Positions 10,603-19,178 are shown, numbered from the stretch's first letter. The stretch: 64,000 nt of DNA from Ensifer adhaerens (GCF_002007205.1 NZ_LAZS01000006.1:1025501-1089500), one strand, 5' to 3'. Notes: generated by a model from the letters alone, not told the origin. Numbers and translations: made by a program.

Positions 10603-11246
10603 CAGACGTTCTCGATCACGATGCCGCTGATTTCATTGGCAACGTCCTCGAAGCGGTCGACGACCTTTTCCAGTTCGCCATAGATCTCGCTGCCGATGAT
10701 GTAGGCCATCGGGTTGTCGGCGCCATGGCGGCGGAAGAGATCCTTGAGGCCCTTGTCGTGCAGTTCGTCGGAACGGCCCTCGATGCGGGTGATCTCTTCG
10801 GCAATGGCTATGAGGCGGTCGTGATTGGTGCCGATGCGGTCGAGCAGCGGAATGGCCTCGGCGATCAGATGCGCAGCCTGGCCGACGATCGCCCCCATTT
10901 CGCGCATGCCGGGATCGAAGCTCTTCTGCTCGTAAAGCCGGATCGTCTTGACGGTCTTGTGCATCATGTCGATGGCATCATCCATCGACTGGATCAGATC
11001 CTTGATGTCGCCACGGTCGAAGGGGGTGATGAAGGACCGGCGCACGGCCAGCAGCACTTCGGCGGTGATGTGGTCCGCTTCGTCCTCGAGCGCGACGATC
11101 CGGTCGCAGTGCTTCTCCATGTCGTCGCCGCCGGAAAGCAGCTTGTCGAGCGCATCGGCGGCGCCGACGACGGTTCTCGAGTGTTTGGCGAAGAGGTCAA
11201 AGAAGCGATCCTCGCGGGGAAGCAGTTTGCGGAACCAAGTCAGCAT
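10602..11246 (-). CDS. DUF47 (PhoU-like) phosphate transport accessory protein, OrfA
   Basis: A soluble, all-helical PhoU-like protein of the DUF47 family (COG1392) encoded directly before pit. I prefer the start at 11246 (MLTWFRKLLP, 214 residues) because it matches the usual N-terminus of this family; an upstream in-frame ATG at 11261 would add five residues. Conserved features are the LPREDRFFDLF N-terminus and repeated acidic helices with ExxxD patterns that bind metal in PhoU-like proteins. It is thought to regulate or assist Pit activity. A Pho box lies immediately upstream. Confidence 0.92.
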   Translation of the reverse strand: MLTWFRKLLPREDRFFDLFAKHSRTVVGAADALDKLLSGGDDMEKHCDRIVALEDEADHITAEVLLAVRRSFITPFDRGDIKDLIQSMDDAIDMMHKTVKTIRLYEQKSFDPGMREMGAIVGQAAHLIAEAIPLLDRIGTNHDRLIAIAEEITRIEGRSDELHDKGLKDLFRRHGADNPMAYIIGSEIYGELEKVVDRFEDVANEISGIVIENV

Positions 11247-11267
11247 CAGAAATATGTCCATCCATGG

Positions 11268-11286
11268 ATTGTCATAAAACTGTCAT
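11268..11286. promoter_or_regulatory. Pho box (PhoB-binding site) upstream of the orfA-pit operon
   Basis: TTGTCAT (11269-11275), AAAA spacer, CTGTCAT (11280-11286): two direct 7-base repeats 11 bases apart. They match the enterobacterial CTGTCAT-N4-CTGTCAT Pho box except for the first base. The box reads on the + strand, while the controlled operon is on the - strand, and it ends within about 25 bases of the orfA start. That placement suits repression rather than activation. recF, on the other strand, starts 160 bases away. Confidence 0.8.
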
Positions 11287-11448
11287 ATTTGACGGAGGCG
11301 CTCAAGAAAAGCACCTGTTTCAAGGGGTTTTCCGCCTTTCCCCTGCCGATATCGACCAACGGCCCCTATATGGACCAGCGTGCCGTTTCGCCTTGCCTTG
11401 GCGGTGGCTTTCGTCCTAGCTGCGCCCAACGTCGAATCCGGACTGCCG

Positions 11449-12573
11449 ATGCCACAAAAGGTCTTTCTCAGCCGCCTGAAGCTCATGGAGTTCCGCAACT
11501 ATGCGGCGCTGTCGCTGGAGCTCGACCAGCGCCATGTGGTGCTGACCGGGGAGAACGGCGCCGGCAAGACCAACCTCATGGAAGCCGTCTCCTTCCTCTC
11601 GCCCGGACGGGGCCTCAGGCGTGCCGCTTATGCCGACGTCACCCGCGTCGGCGCCAATGACGGGTTTTCCGTCTTCGCCGAGGTCGAGGGCATGGAAGGG
11701 TCGGTGGAGATCGGCACCGGCACGGCCGGGGTGGCGGAGGGCCAATCACGGCGGCTCAGGCTCAACGGAACGCCGGCGGCGACCGTCGATGAGCTGACGG
11801 ACCACCTGCGCGTCCTCTGGCTGACACCATCGATGGACGGGCTGTTCACCGGCGCCTCCTCCGACCGGCGGCGGTTCCTCGACCGGCTGGTGCTTTCGCT
11901 CGATCCGGAACATGGGCGGCGCGCCAGCGAATTCGACCGGGCGATGCGCAGCCGCAACCGGCTGCTCAGCGAATTTCGCCCGGACCCGGCGTGGCTGACG
12001 GCGATCGAGCGCGAGATGGCGGGCCTTGGCGTGTCGATGGCGCTGGCGCGCCAGGAAATGCTCGGGCTGCTGACGGCGCTTGTCGAGCGGAATGTCGACG
12101 AAAGCGTCTTTCCGTCGGCCCGCCTGGCGCTATCAGGGTTTCTCGACGACGAGGGGCATCGCCCGGCCTATGATCTCGAAGAACAATATCTGACGATGCT
12201 GCGCGACGGTCGTCCGCGCGACGCGGCAGCCGGTCGCACGCTCGACGGGCCGCATCGCAGCGACCTCATCGTTCGCCACCGGGAGAAGGACATGGAGGCG
12301 TCGCGCTGCTCGACCGGGGAGCAGAAGGCGCTGCTCGTCGGCCTGGTGCTGGCACATGCGCGCCTCGTCGGCGACATGACCGGCCACGCGCCGATCCTGC
12401 TGCTCGACGAGATCGCGGCCCATCTCGACGTCAACCGGCGCGCCGCCCTGTTCGATCTCGTCGATGGCCTTGGTGGCCAGGCTTTCATGACGGGCACGGA
12501 TCAGGCGATGTTCGAGGCGCTTGGCGACCGTGGTCGATTCCTGACGGTTTCGCATGGCAGCGTTACGGGATAA
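11449..12573 (+). CDS. recF: DNA replication and repair protein RecF
   Basis: A 374-residue SMC-like ATPase that loads RecA at single-strand gaps with RecO and RecR. I use the ATG at 11449 (MPQKVFLSRLKL); an in-frame extension to 11380 looks non-coding. Walker A is GENGAGKTN near residue 37. The signature region is SRCSTGEQKALLVGL and Walker B is ILLLDEIAAHLD near residue 322. Length fits the family (about 360-380). It does not lie next to dnaA/dnaN/gyrB here, which is normal in Rhizobiales. moeB-like and GNAT genes follow on the same strand. Confidence 0.95.
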   Translation: MPQKVFLSRLKLMEFRNYAALSLELDQRHVVLTGENGAGKTNLMEAVSFLSPGRGLRRAAYADVTRVGANDGFSVFAEVEGMEGSVEIGTGTAGVAEGQSRRLRLNGTPAATVDELTDHLRVLWLTPSMDGLFTGASSDRRRFLDRLVLSLDPEHGRRASEFDRAMRSRNRLLSEFRPDPAWLTAIEREMAGLGVSMALARQEMLGLLTALVERNVDESVFPSARLALSGFLDDEGHRPAYDLEEQYLTMLRDGRPRDAAAGRTLDGPHRSDLIVRHREKDMEASRCSTGEQKALLVGLVLAHARLVGDMTGHAPILLLDEIAAHLDVNRRAALFDLVDGLGGQAFMTGTDQAMFEALGDRGRFLTVSHGSVTG

Positions 12574-12600
12574 GCAAAGAGCCACCGAGGAGGATTTGCC

Positions 12601-13362
12601 ATGACCGGTGAGAACAAGCTCGACCAATCGGAGATCGCCCGCTACGCCCGCCATATCGTGCTGCCGGAAATCGGCGGTGCCGGGCAGCAGAAACTGAAGG
12701 CAGCGCGCGTGCTCGTGATCGGTGCCGGCGGGCTTGGCGCTCCGGTGCTCGTTTATCTCGCTGCCGCCGGCATCGGCCGGATCGGTATCGTCGACGACGA
12801 CACGGTGGCACTATCCAATCTGCAGCGGCAGATCATCCACCGCACCGAGGACATCGACCGCGCCAAGGTCGAGCGGGCAGCCGAAGCGATCGCCTCGCTC
12901 AATCCGCATGTCGCCGTCGACGAACACGGCCTTCGCCTCAACCCCGACAATGCCGAGGCGCTGTTGCGGCAATACGATCTGGTGATCGACGGCTCGGACA
13001 ATTTCGACACGCGCTATCTCGCCGCCGATACGGCGGCAACGGTCGGCATCCCGCTGGTGACCGGCGCCGTCGGCCGCTTCGACGGGTCGCTGACGGTACT
13101 GATGCCGTACAAGGCAGGCGCCGATGGACGGCCGAACCCCTCCTACCGCGATCTCTTTCCGGAGCCGCCACCGGCCGGCGTCGTGCCCTCCTGTGCGGAG
13201 GCCGGCATCGTCGGCGCATTGACGGGCGTCATCGGCACGCTGCAGGCGATGGAAGCGATCAAGGTGATTGCCGGGTTCGGAGAACCGCTGGTCGGGCGAC
13301 TGTTGATGTATGACGCGCTGACGGCGCAGTTCAACACCATCCGCTACCGGCGCAGAGCGTAG
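12601..13362 (+). CDS. moeB: MoeB/ThiF/HesA-family adenylyltransferase (E1-like)
   Basis: A 253-residue E1-like enzyme that would adenylate the C-terminal Gly-Gly of a ubiquitin-like sulfur carrier such as MoaD or ThiS. The nucleotide-binding motif GAGGLGAPV is at residues 41-49, followed by the VDDDTVALSNLQRQI substrate strand and the catalytic-type Cys198 (PSCAEAG). Cys198 is the only cysteine: the zinc-binding CYRC of E. coli MoeB reads SYRD here (181-184) and the C-terminal pair is missing. MoeB is the likeliest role; ThiF is possible. It starts 27 bases after recF with a GAGGA ribosome site. Confidence 0.85.
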   Translation: MTGENKLDQSEIARYARHIVLPEIGGAGQQKLKAARVLVIGAGGLGAPVLVYLAAAGIGRIGIVDDDTVALSNLQRQIIHRTEDIDRAKVERAAEAIASLNPHVAVDEHGLRLNPDNAEALLRQYDLVIDGSDNFDTRYLAADTAATVGIPLVTGAVGRFDGSLTVLMPYKAGADGRPNPSYRDLFPEPPPAGVVPSCAEAGIVGALTGVIGTLQAMEAIKVIAGFGEPLVGRLLMYDALTAQFNTIRYRRRA

Positions 13363-13372
13363 GCCGACGACA

Positions 13373-13840
13373 ATGCAGGTCTTCCGCATCGATGAAACAT
13401 TCGGCCGGCAGGAGGAGTTGCTGAGGCTGATCCTTGCCGCCTTCTCCTACATGGACGGGCGGATCGACCCGCCGTCTTCGGCGCACGCTTTGAACACCGA
13501 ATCACTTCGAGAGAAGATTGCCGATGAGATCGCCTTCGGCGTCAGCGATGGCGAGCGGCTCGTGGGCTGCATCTTCTGCAAGCCGGAGATCGATTGCCTC
13601 TATATCGGCAAGCTCGCGATCGCGCCGGAGACGCAAGGAAGGGGCATCGGCCGGCTGCTGCTCGCGGAGGCGGAGGCAACGGCGCGCGCGCTCGGCCTTC
13701 CCGCGCTGCGGCTGCTGACCCGCATCGAACTCGCCGACAATCACCGCGCCTTTGCCGCCTGGGGCTTTGTTCAAAGCGGCACGATGTGCCATCCGGGATT
13801 TAACCGACCGACGGCGATCGAGATGCGCAAGACGCTTTAG
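13373..13840 (+). CDS. GNAT-family N-acetyltransferase
   Basis: A 155-residue acetyl-CoA-dependent acyltransferase. Motif A for the CoA pyrophosphate is visible as IAPETQGRGIGRLLL (about residues 82-96). It begins 10 bases after the moeB-like stop and is probably cotranscribed. The substrate is unknown; small molecule and protein N-acetylation are both possible. Confidence 0.88.
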   Translation: MQVFRIDETFGRQEELLRLILAAFSYMDGRIDPPSSAHALNTESLREKIADEIAFGVSDGERLVGCIFCKPEIDCLYIGKLAIAPETQGRGIGRLLLAEAEATARALGLPALRLLTRIELADNHRAFAAWGFVQSGTMCHPGFNRPTAIEMRKTL

Positions 13841-13867
13841 CGCTTCGAACAAGCCATTCCCGACGGA

Positions 13868-13887
13868 CCGCACGGCAGGGCGTGCGG
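13868..13887. terminator. Hairpin between convergent GNAT and 2-hydroxyacid dehydrogenase genes
   Basis: CCGCACG (13868-13874) and CGTGCGG (13881-13887) form a perfect 7-bp stem in the 57-base convergent gap. There is no T run on either side, so it is terminator-like at best. Confidence 0.35.
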
Positions 13888-13897
13888 CGCCCGGCGA

Positions 13898-14902
13898 TCA
13901 GTCGCGCCCGGGAAGTACCCGGTCCGGCGGACGGTGGCCATCGAAGAAGGTGCGGATGTTGATCACCACCTTGTCGCCCATGTCGATGCGGCCCTCGAGC
14001 GTCGCCGAACTCATGTGCGGCAACAGCACGACCTTGCCTTCGCCCGCAAGCTTGATCAGCTTCGGGTTGACCGCCGGCTCGTTCTCGAAGACGTCGAGGC
14101 CGGCGCCGGCGATCTTGCCCTCGCGCAGGCACTTGATCAGCGCCGTCTCGTCGATGATGCCACCGCGGGCGGTGTTGACGATGTAGCTGTCCGGCCGCAT
14201 CAGCGCCAGCCGCCGGGCCGAGAGCAGGTGATAGGTCGCCGGCGTCGAGGGGCAGTTGACCGAGACGATGTCGACGCGGGCGAGCATCTGGTCGAGGCTG
14301 TCCCAGTAGGTCGCCTCCAGCATCTCTTCGGTCTCGGCCTTCACCCGGTGGCGATTGTGGTAGTGGATCGAAAGGCCGAAGGCCTTGGCACGACGGGCGA
14401 CGGCCGTGCCGATGCGACCCATGCCGACGATGCCGATGCGCTTGCCGGCAATGCGCCGGCCGAGCATCCAGGTCGGCGACCAGCCGGCCCATTCGCCCTT
14501 GCGGTCGGTCAGGATCTGCGCACCTTCGGCAAGTCTTCTCGGCACCGCCAGGATCAGCGCCATCGCCATGTCGGCGGTGTCTTCCGTCAACACGTTGGGC
14601 GTGTTGGTGACGGTGATGCCCTTGCGGGCTGCGGCATCGACATCGATGTTGTCGACGCCGTTGGAGAAGCTGGCAATCAGCTTCAGCTGCGGGCCGGCCT
14701 GTTCGATCAACGCCGCGTCGATGCGATCGGTGACGGTCGGAACCAGCACGTCGGCGCGCTTGACCGCTGCCACGAGCTCCGGCTGGCTGCGCGGCGTGTC
14801 GTCGATGTTCAGCTCCGCATCGAAGAGTTCGCGCATGCGCGTCTCGACGATGTCAGGCAATTTGCGGGTGATGTAGACCGTGGGCTTCTTCTTGCTTGTC
14901 AT
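13898..14902 (-). CDS. D-isomer-specific 2-hydroxyacid dehydrogenase (glyoxylate/hydroxypyruvate reductase type)
   Basis: A 334-residue NAD(P)-dependent dehydrogenase starting at MTSKKKPTVYITRK (14902); the upstream in-frame extension overlaps the divergent gene and looks non-coding. The Rossmann motif is GIVGMGRIGTAVARR near residue 164. The catalytic Arg lies in NTARGG, a Glu in DVFENEPAVN and the His in LPHMSSAT. The overall look is GyaR/GhrB-like: reduction of glyoxylate or hydroxypyruvate, or oxidation of D-glycerate. The exact substrate cannot be settled from sequence. Confidence 0.9.
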   Translation of the reverse strand: MTSKKKPTVYITRKLPDIVETRMRELFDAELNIDDTPRSQPELVAAVKRADVLVPTVTDRIDAALIEQAGPQLKLIASFSNGVDNIDVDAAARKGITVTNTPNVLTEDTADMAMALILAVPRRLAEGAQILTDRKGEWAGWSPTWMLGRRIAGKRIGIVGMGRIGTAVARRAKAFGLSIHYHNRHRVKAETEEMLEATYWDSLDQMLARVDIVSVNCPSTPATYHLLSARRLALMRPDSYIVNTARGGIIDETALIKCLREGKIAGAGLDVFENEPAVNPKLIKLAGEGKVVLLPHMSSATLEGRIDMGDKVVINIRTFFDGHRPPDRVLPGRD

Positions 14903-15084
14903 TGCTGCGACGGGCCTTGTTGACGGGTCCTTAACCAAGTTGGGCGATACTTTCTCCCTGTAGCCGCAATTTCTACCAGACCCCACCGGGAAGACAAACA
15001 AAACTCGCGTCGTCGTCCCCGCGATTTCCGCCCGCCCCATGGGCCTCAAGTGAACTGCGCCTGCAAAAGCTAGTGCCACGGAAA

Positions 15085-15636
15085 ATGGGCTTCGTCATGC
15101 GTCACGTCATTTCCAGATTTTCGCTCTCTTTGATCGCCGCCTGCCTTGGCGCCGGGATCATGGCGTCTGACGCCTACGCGCAGGCTGCCAAGGGCGCCAG
15201 CGGGCTGCCGCTGCCACGCTTCGTCAGCCTCAAGTCGAAGAGCGTCAATCTGAGAATCGGTCCAAGCGTCGATTACGCGGTGGCCTTCCGCTACATGAAG
15301 CCGGGCGTGCCGGTCGAGATCATCCAGGAGTACGACAACTGGCGCCGCATCCGCGACGCCGACGGTACCGAAGGCTGGGTCAACCAGGCGCTGCTTTCCG
15401 GCGATCGCACCGCCGTCACAGCCCCTTGGATGCGCGGCAAGGGCGAAGGCGTCTTCGTCAACATGCGCCGCGATGCGCAGGGCAACTCCCCGATCGTCGC
15501 CCGCATGGAGCCCGGTGTCATCGTGAAAGTCGGCGAGTGCAATGGCGACTGGTGCCATGCCGAAGCGCAAGGCGTCGAGGGCTGGATCGCCCAGGGCGAA
15601 ATCTGGGGCGCCTATCCGGGCGAGGCCTTCAAGTAA
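15085..15636 (+). CDS. Exported SH3-domain protein
   Basis: A 183-residue protein from the ATG at 15085 (a GTG at 15073 and an ATG at 15097 are alternatives). An N-terminal signal peptide ends near ASDAYA. The mature protein contains two bacterial SH3-like segments, starting at SKSVNLRIGPSVDY and at GVFVNMRRDAQGN, each with the typical WxxIR/WCHAE pattern. Such domains usually bind peptidoglycan or cell-wall peptides in the periplasm. The protein has two cysteines (GECNGDWCH). The gene is divergent from the 2-hydroxyacid dehydrogenase and convergent with adenosine kinase. Its function is unknown beyond likely envelope localisation. Confidence 0.88.
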   Translation: MGFVMRHVISRFSLSLIAACLGAGIMASDAYAQAAKGASGLPLPRFVSLKSKSVNLRIGPSVDYAVAFRYMKPGVPVEIIQEYDNWRRIRDADGTEGWVNQALLSGDRTAVTAPWMRGKGEGVFVNMRRDAQGNSPIVARMEPGVIVKVGECNGDWCHAEAQGVEGWIAQGEIWGAYPGEAFK

Positions 15637-15675
15637 GGCCGCGCCCTTCCTTCACAAAAATGCAGTCCGTGCGAA

Positions 15676-16668
15676 TCAGGCGAGACCAGCCTGTTTGGCG
15701 GCCGTTTCCAGCGAGACCATCGGCCGCGGCCCGATCTGGCCGATGACGATGCCGGCAGCGAGATTGCCGAGCTTGCTGCAGTCTTCGAGAGAACGCCCCG
15801 CCGTGTAACCATAGAGGAATCCCGCAGCGTAGAGATCGCCGGCACCGGTCGTGTCGACGACCTGGGCGATCGGCTTCGCGGCAACGCGAACCCGTTCGGA
15901 ACCACGAACAACAACGGAGCCTTCTTCGCTCAGCGTCACGGCCGCGAGCTTGCAATCCTTCGAGAGCTTTTCCAGCGCCAGGTCGAAATCCTCGGTCTCG
16001 TAAAGCGCCAGCGCCTCCTGCTTGTTGGCGAAGACGATATCGACCGTGCCGGAACGCATGAGCTCGAGGAACTCGTCGCGGTAACGATGAACGCAGAAGC
16101 TGTCGGAGAGCGTGATCGCGGTTTCGCGACCATTTGCGTGGGCGATCCGAGCGGTTTCGCGGATCGCATCCTTGGCGCGCGGCGGATCCCAGAGATAGCC
16201 TTCGAAATAGGTGACCTTGGCTTCAGCGACGACCTCGGGTTCCACGTCCTCGGGGCCAAGCTCGACACAGGCGCCGAGATAGGTGTTCATCGAGCGTTCG
16301 CCGTCTTCGGTGACGAAGATCATCGAGCGCGCCGTCGGCGGCACGCTTTCAAGCGGCTTCGTCTGGAAGTAGACGCCCTGGGCGCGGATATCGTGGGCGA
16401 AAATCTCGCCGAGCTGGTCGCTCGCGGTCTTGCCGAAATAGGCGGCACGGCCACCGAGGCTGGCGACACCGGCCGCCGTATTGCCGGCGCTGCCGCCGGA
16501 GGCTTCGACCGCCGGGCCCATGCGCGAGTACAACAACTCGGCCCGCTCGGCGTCGATGAGGTTCATGGCGCCCTTTATGATGCTGTTTTCATTCAGAAAA
16601 GCGTCGTCGCAGCGCGCGATGATATCGACGATGGCGTTGCCGATCGTCAGCACGTCGTATTTTGTCAT
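15676..16668 (-). CDS. Adenosine kinase / PfkB-family carbohydrate kinase
   Basis: A 330-residue ribokinase-fold kinase starting at MTKYDVLTIGNAIVDI (16668). The substrate-binding GG region is EASGGSAGNTAAGVASLGG near residue 50, and the PfkB signature 2 with catalytic Asp is DTTGAGDLYAAGFLYG near residue 270. In rhizobia this family is annotated as adenosine kinase, phosphorylating adenosine to AMP, which fits the salvage genes 33 kb away. Other nucleoside or sugar substrates remain possible. Confidence 0.88.
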   Translation of the reverse strand: MTKYDVLTIGNAIVDIIARCDDAFLNENSIIKGAMNLIDAERAELLYSRMGPAVEASGGSAGNTAAGVASLGGRAAYFGKTASDQLGEIFAHDIRAQGVYFQTKPLESVPPTARSMIFVTEDGERSMNTYLGACVELGPEDVEPEVVAEAKVTYFEGYLWDPPRAKDAIRETARIAHANGRETAITLSDSFCVHRYRDEFLELMRSGTVDIVFANKQEALALYETEDFDLALEKLSKDCKLAAVTLSEEGSVVVRGSERVRVAAKPIAQVVDTTGAGDLYAAGFLYGYTAGRSLEDCSKLGNLAAGIVIGQIGPRPMVSLETAAKQAGLA

Positions 16669-16755
16669 GAACCTCGTCCGGTCTCCGTGATGGCCGGTGT
16701 TCGTTAATACCGGTTTTCCGGCCATTTGGAAGACAAAAGACGCGCGCCGGCCGCT

Positions 16756-17184
16756 TCACGCTGTAGGAAGCGCGCTTTCGTCATAGGCGGCGGCGAATTC
16801 GGCACTTGGCGGGATGGGCTTGATGATGTCGATCAGCACGCCGTTCGGGTCGGCGGTGATGAAGTGGCGCTGGCCGAAGTCCTCGTCGCGCAAGGTCTTG
16901 AGGATCGGCAGGCCAGCGGCGAGCGATCGCTCATAAATCGCGTCCGGGTCCTCGACCTCGAAGTTCAGGAGAAGGCCACGGGTCGGCGCACGCGCCTCTT
17001 CGGGGATCGTCTCGTGGCGATAGTCGAGCACCGCCAGCGTCACGTGCTCGTCCTCGATCGACTGGAGATGCACATACCAGTCGCTGGTGAAGAGCGCCTG
17101 GAAGCGGAAGTGCTCGATGTAGAAAGCGGCTGTCGTTGCGACATCGGCTGTCATGATGACCGGGTAGTAGCTCGTCGATTTCAT
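16756..17184 (-). CDS. VOC-family (glyoxalase/bleomycin resistance-like) protein
   Basis: A 142-residue single-domain VOC protein. The ATG at 17184 ([11 protein letters not shown]) has a GAGG ribosome site 8 bases upstream, better than a longer in-frame start at 17211. The sequence follows the beta-alpha-beta-beta-beta pattern ([37 protein letters not shown]). Its partner is the divergent TetR regulator with two palindromes between them. Possible roles are detoxification or binding of a small toxic compound; the substrate is unknown. Confidence 0.88.
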   Translation of the reverse strand: MKSTSYYPVIMTADVATTAAFYIEHFRFQALFTSDWYVHLQSIEDEHVTLAVLDYRHETIPEEARAPTRGLLLNFEVEDPDAIYERSLAAGLPILKTLRDEDFGQRHFITADPNGVLIDIIKPIPPSAEFAAAYDESALPTA

Positions 17185-17208
17185 GGCTTTTCCTCGCTCG
17201 GGCAATAT

Positions 17209-17223
17209 CATACAATCTGTATG
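17209..17223. promoter_or_regulatory. TetR-type operator 1 (CATACA-N3-TGTATG)
   Basis: CATACA ATC TGTATG is a perfect 15-base palindrome. It is 24 bases upstream of the VOC ATG and overlaps its likely core promoter. The second, near-identical site is centred 28 bases away. Confidence 0.7.
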
Positions 17224-17236
17224 TTTCTTTAATTAA

Positions 17237-17251
17237 CATACAGGCTGCATG
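17237..17251. promoter_or_regulatory. TetR-type operator 2 (CATACA-N3-TGCATG)
   Basis: CATACA GGC TGCATG has the same half-sites as operator 1 with one substitution. It ends one base before the tetR ATG at 17253, so bound repressor would block its own gene. This is the arrangement expected for an autoregulated TetR-family repressor. Confidence 0.7.
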
Positions 17252-17252
17252 T

Positions 17253-17846
17253 ATGCAACAGGAAATGCCTCGCCGTTCCAATCGCGAACGGTCGGACACG
17301 ACGCGCGCCGCGATCCTCGATGCCGCCCGCGGTCTTTTCGTTCGTCGCGGCTATGCCGATACCTCGACGCCCGACATCGTTTCCGCCGCCGGCCTGACCC
17401 GCGGCGCGCTCTATCACCACTTCGAGGACAAGAAGGCGTTGTTCCGCGCCGTGGCGGTACGGGAAGCGGGCGCGGTGGCGGCGACCATCGAGCAGAAGAC
17501 GGCCGGCGATCTCACGCCGCGCGAGGCGCTGAAAGTCGGTGCGCGCGCCTACTTCGACGCCATGCGCGAGCCGGGGCGCATCCGCCTGCTGCTGCTCGAT
17601 GGGCCCGCCGTGCTCGGCAAAGAGGAGATGATGGCGATCGATGCCGCCCATGCCCAGAGAACCCTGGAGGAAGGCATTGCCGAAGCAATGGCGCCGGCTG
17701 CCCCCGATGCGGCAACGCTATCGGCCATGGCCTCGCTGCTTTCGGCCGCCTTCGATCGCGCCGCGCTCGACATTGCCGACGGCGCGCCGAGCGAGATCTA
17801 TGTCGAAACGATCGGCACGCTGATCGACCGGATGGTTTCGGCCTGA
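17253..17846 (+). CDS. TetR/AcrR-family transcriptional regulator
   Basis: A 197-residue TetR-family repressor. The N-terminal HTH runs from about residue 14 to 60 (TRAAILDAARGLFVRRGYADTS, then GLTRGALYHHFEDKKALFRAV). The helical C-terminal ligand domain carries a LmrA/YxaF-like pattern. An ATG at 17265 is an alternative start. The gene is divergent from the VOC protein, and the two palindromes between the genes are the likely operators. It is convergent with nth. Confidence 0.93.
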   Translation: MQQEMPRRSNRERSDTTRAAILDAARGLFVRRGYADTSTPDIVSAAGLTRGALYHHFEDKKALFRAVAVREAGAVAATIEQKTAGDLTPREALKVGARAYFDAMREPGRIRLLLLDGPAVLGKEEMMAIDAAHAQRTLEEGIAEAMAPAAPDAATLSAMASLLSAAFDRAALDIADGAPSEIYVETIGTLIDRMVSA

Positions 17847-17872
17847 CGCCAATGCCGGATTTCGCCCCAGGC

Positions 17873-18658
17873 TCAGCCTGCGGCGGAGATCATCTGCGGC
17901 GGCAATTCGACGAGCGGCGCGGGGATGTCGCAGGTCTTTTCCGGCGACTTGCAGATGTCGGCGATGACACAGCGCTCGCATTCTGGCTTGCGCGCCTTGC
18001 AGCAGTAGCGCCCGTGCAGGATCAGCCAATGATGGGCGTGATAGAGATATTCGTCCGGAATGATCCGGATCAGCTTGTCTTCCACCTCGTCCGGGGTCTT
18101 GCCCGGCGCCAGACAGAGCCGGTTGGCGATGCGCAGGATGTGGGTGTCGACGGCGATCGTCGACTGGCCGAACGCCATGGAGAGCACGACATTGGCGGTC
18201 TTGCGCCCGACGCCCGGCAGGGTCACCAGCTCTTCGCGCGTGCGCGGCACTTCGCCGCCGAAGTCGCGGATCAGCTTCTCGCTGAGCGCAATGACGTTCC
18301 TGGCCTTGTTGCGGTAAAGGCCGATGGTCTTGATGTAGTCCCGGACCTTCTCTTCGCCGAGCGCCAGCATCTTCTCGGGCGTATCGGCGATGGCAAAAAG
18401 CGCGCGCGTCGCCTTGTTGACGCCGGCATCGGTCGCCTGCGCCGAAAGGGCGACGGCAACGACCAGCGTGAACGGATTGACGTGCTCCAGCTCACCCTTC
18501 GGTTCGGGGCGCTGGACTGAGAAGCGGCGGAAGATCTCCTTGAGATCGTCCTGGCTGTAGAGGCTCTTGACCCGCGGCGTGGCGCGCCGGCTCGTCTTCG
18601 GTTTTGCGGCGCCCAGTTTCGCAACGCCCGTGGGCAATTTCGGCTTCACGTTTTTCAT
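17873..18658 (-). CDS. nth: Endonuclease III (DNA glycosylase/AP lyase)
   Basis: A 261-residue base-excision repair enzyme removing oxidised pyrimidines. The start MKNVKPKLPTGVAKLG at 18658 is chosen; a longer frame overlaps the divergent DUF2244 gene. The helix-hairpin-helix with catalytic Lys is LPGVGRKTANVVL and the catalytic Asp follows in VDTHILR. The [4Fe-4S] cluster ligands are the C-x6-C-x2-C-x5-C set in CCKARKPECERCVIADIC. It carries a 40-residue basic N-terminal extension compared with E. coli Nth (211 residues). Confidence 0.96.
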   Translation of the reverse strand: MKNVKPKLPTGVAKLGAAKPKTSRRATPRVKSLYSQDDLKEIFRRFSVQRPEPKGELEHVNPFTLVVAVALSAQATDAGVNKATRALFAIADTPEKMLALGEEKVRDYIKTIGLYRNKARNVIALSEKLIRDFGGEVPRTREELVTLPGVGRKTANVVLSMAFGQSTIAVDTHILRIANRLCLAPGKTPDEVEDKLIRIIPDEYLYHAHHWLILHGRYCCKARKPECERCVIADICKSPEKTCDIPAPLVELPPQMISAAG

Positions 18659-18680
18659 GATGCATCTATAGTCAAAGGTC

Positions 18681-19178
18681 ATGATCAATGGCAACGCCAC
18701 CACTCCGCCCGAGGATGCGCCGGTCTTCACCGCCGAGCTCACGCCCTATCGCTCACTCGGGCGCCGCGGCGTCAAAGTCTTCTTCCTGATCGCCGGGCTT
18801 CTGAGCCTGGTGCATGCTTTCGTCTTCCTCGTCATTGGTGCCTGGCCGGTCGTGTTCTTCTTCGGGCTCGATTATCTCCTGCTGTTCGGCGCCTTCCGGC
18901 TGAACAACCGATCGGCTCTCAGCCGCGAGGAGGTCAGCGTTTCCAAGACCGATGTCTCCGTGCGCAAGTTCACGCCCTCGGGCCAGATCACCGAACATCG
19001 GTTCAACCCGTTCTGGGCGCGCTTCAACGTCGCTCGACACCAGGAAATCGGCATCGTTTCGATGACCATCAGCGGCGGCGGGCGGCGGACGGACATCGGT
19101 TCGTTCCTCAACCGCGAGGAACGCGAGACCTTTGCGCTGGCGCTCTCGGGCGCGCTTGCCACCGTTCGCCGCCGCTAA
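18681..19178 (+). CDS. DUF2244 domain-containing membrane protein
   Basis: A 165-residue protein of the DUF2244 family. Two hydrophobic segments (about 33-52 and 56-73) form a membrane hairpin; the rest is a cytoplasmic beta-rich domain with HRFNPFWARF, the family's typical core. The function is unknown. It is divergent from nth with only 22 bases between the starts, an arrangement common in Rhizobiales. Confidence 0.88.
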   Translation: MINGNATTPPEDAPVFTAELTPYRSLGRRGVKVFFLIAGLLSLVHAFVFLVIGAWPVVFFFGLDYLLLFGAFRLNNRSALSREEVSVSKTDVSVRKFTPSGQITEHRFNPFWARFNVARHQEIGIVSMTISGGGRRTDIGSFLNREERETFALALSGALATVRRR

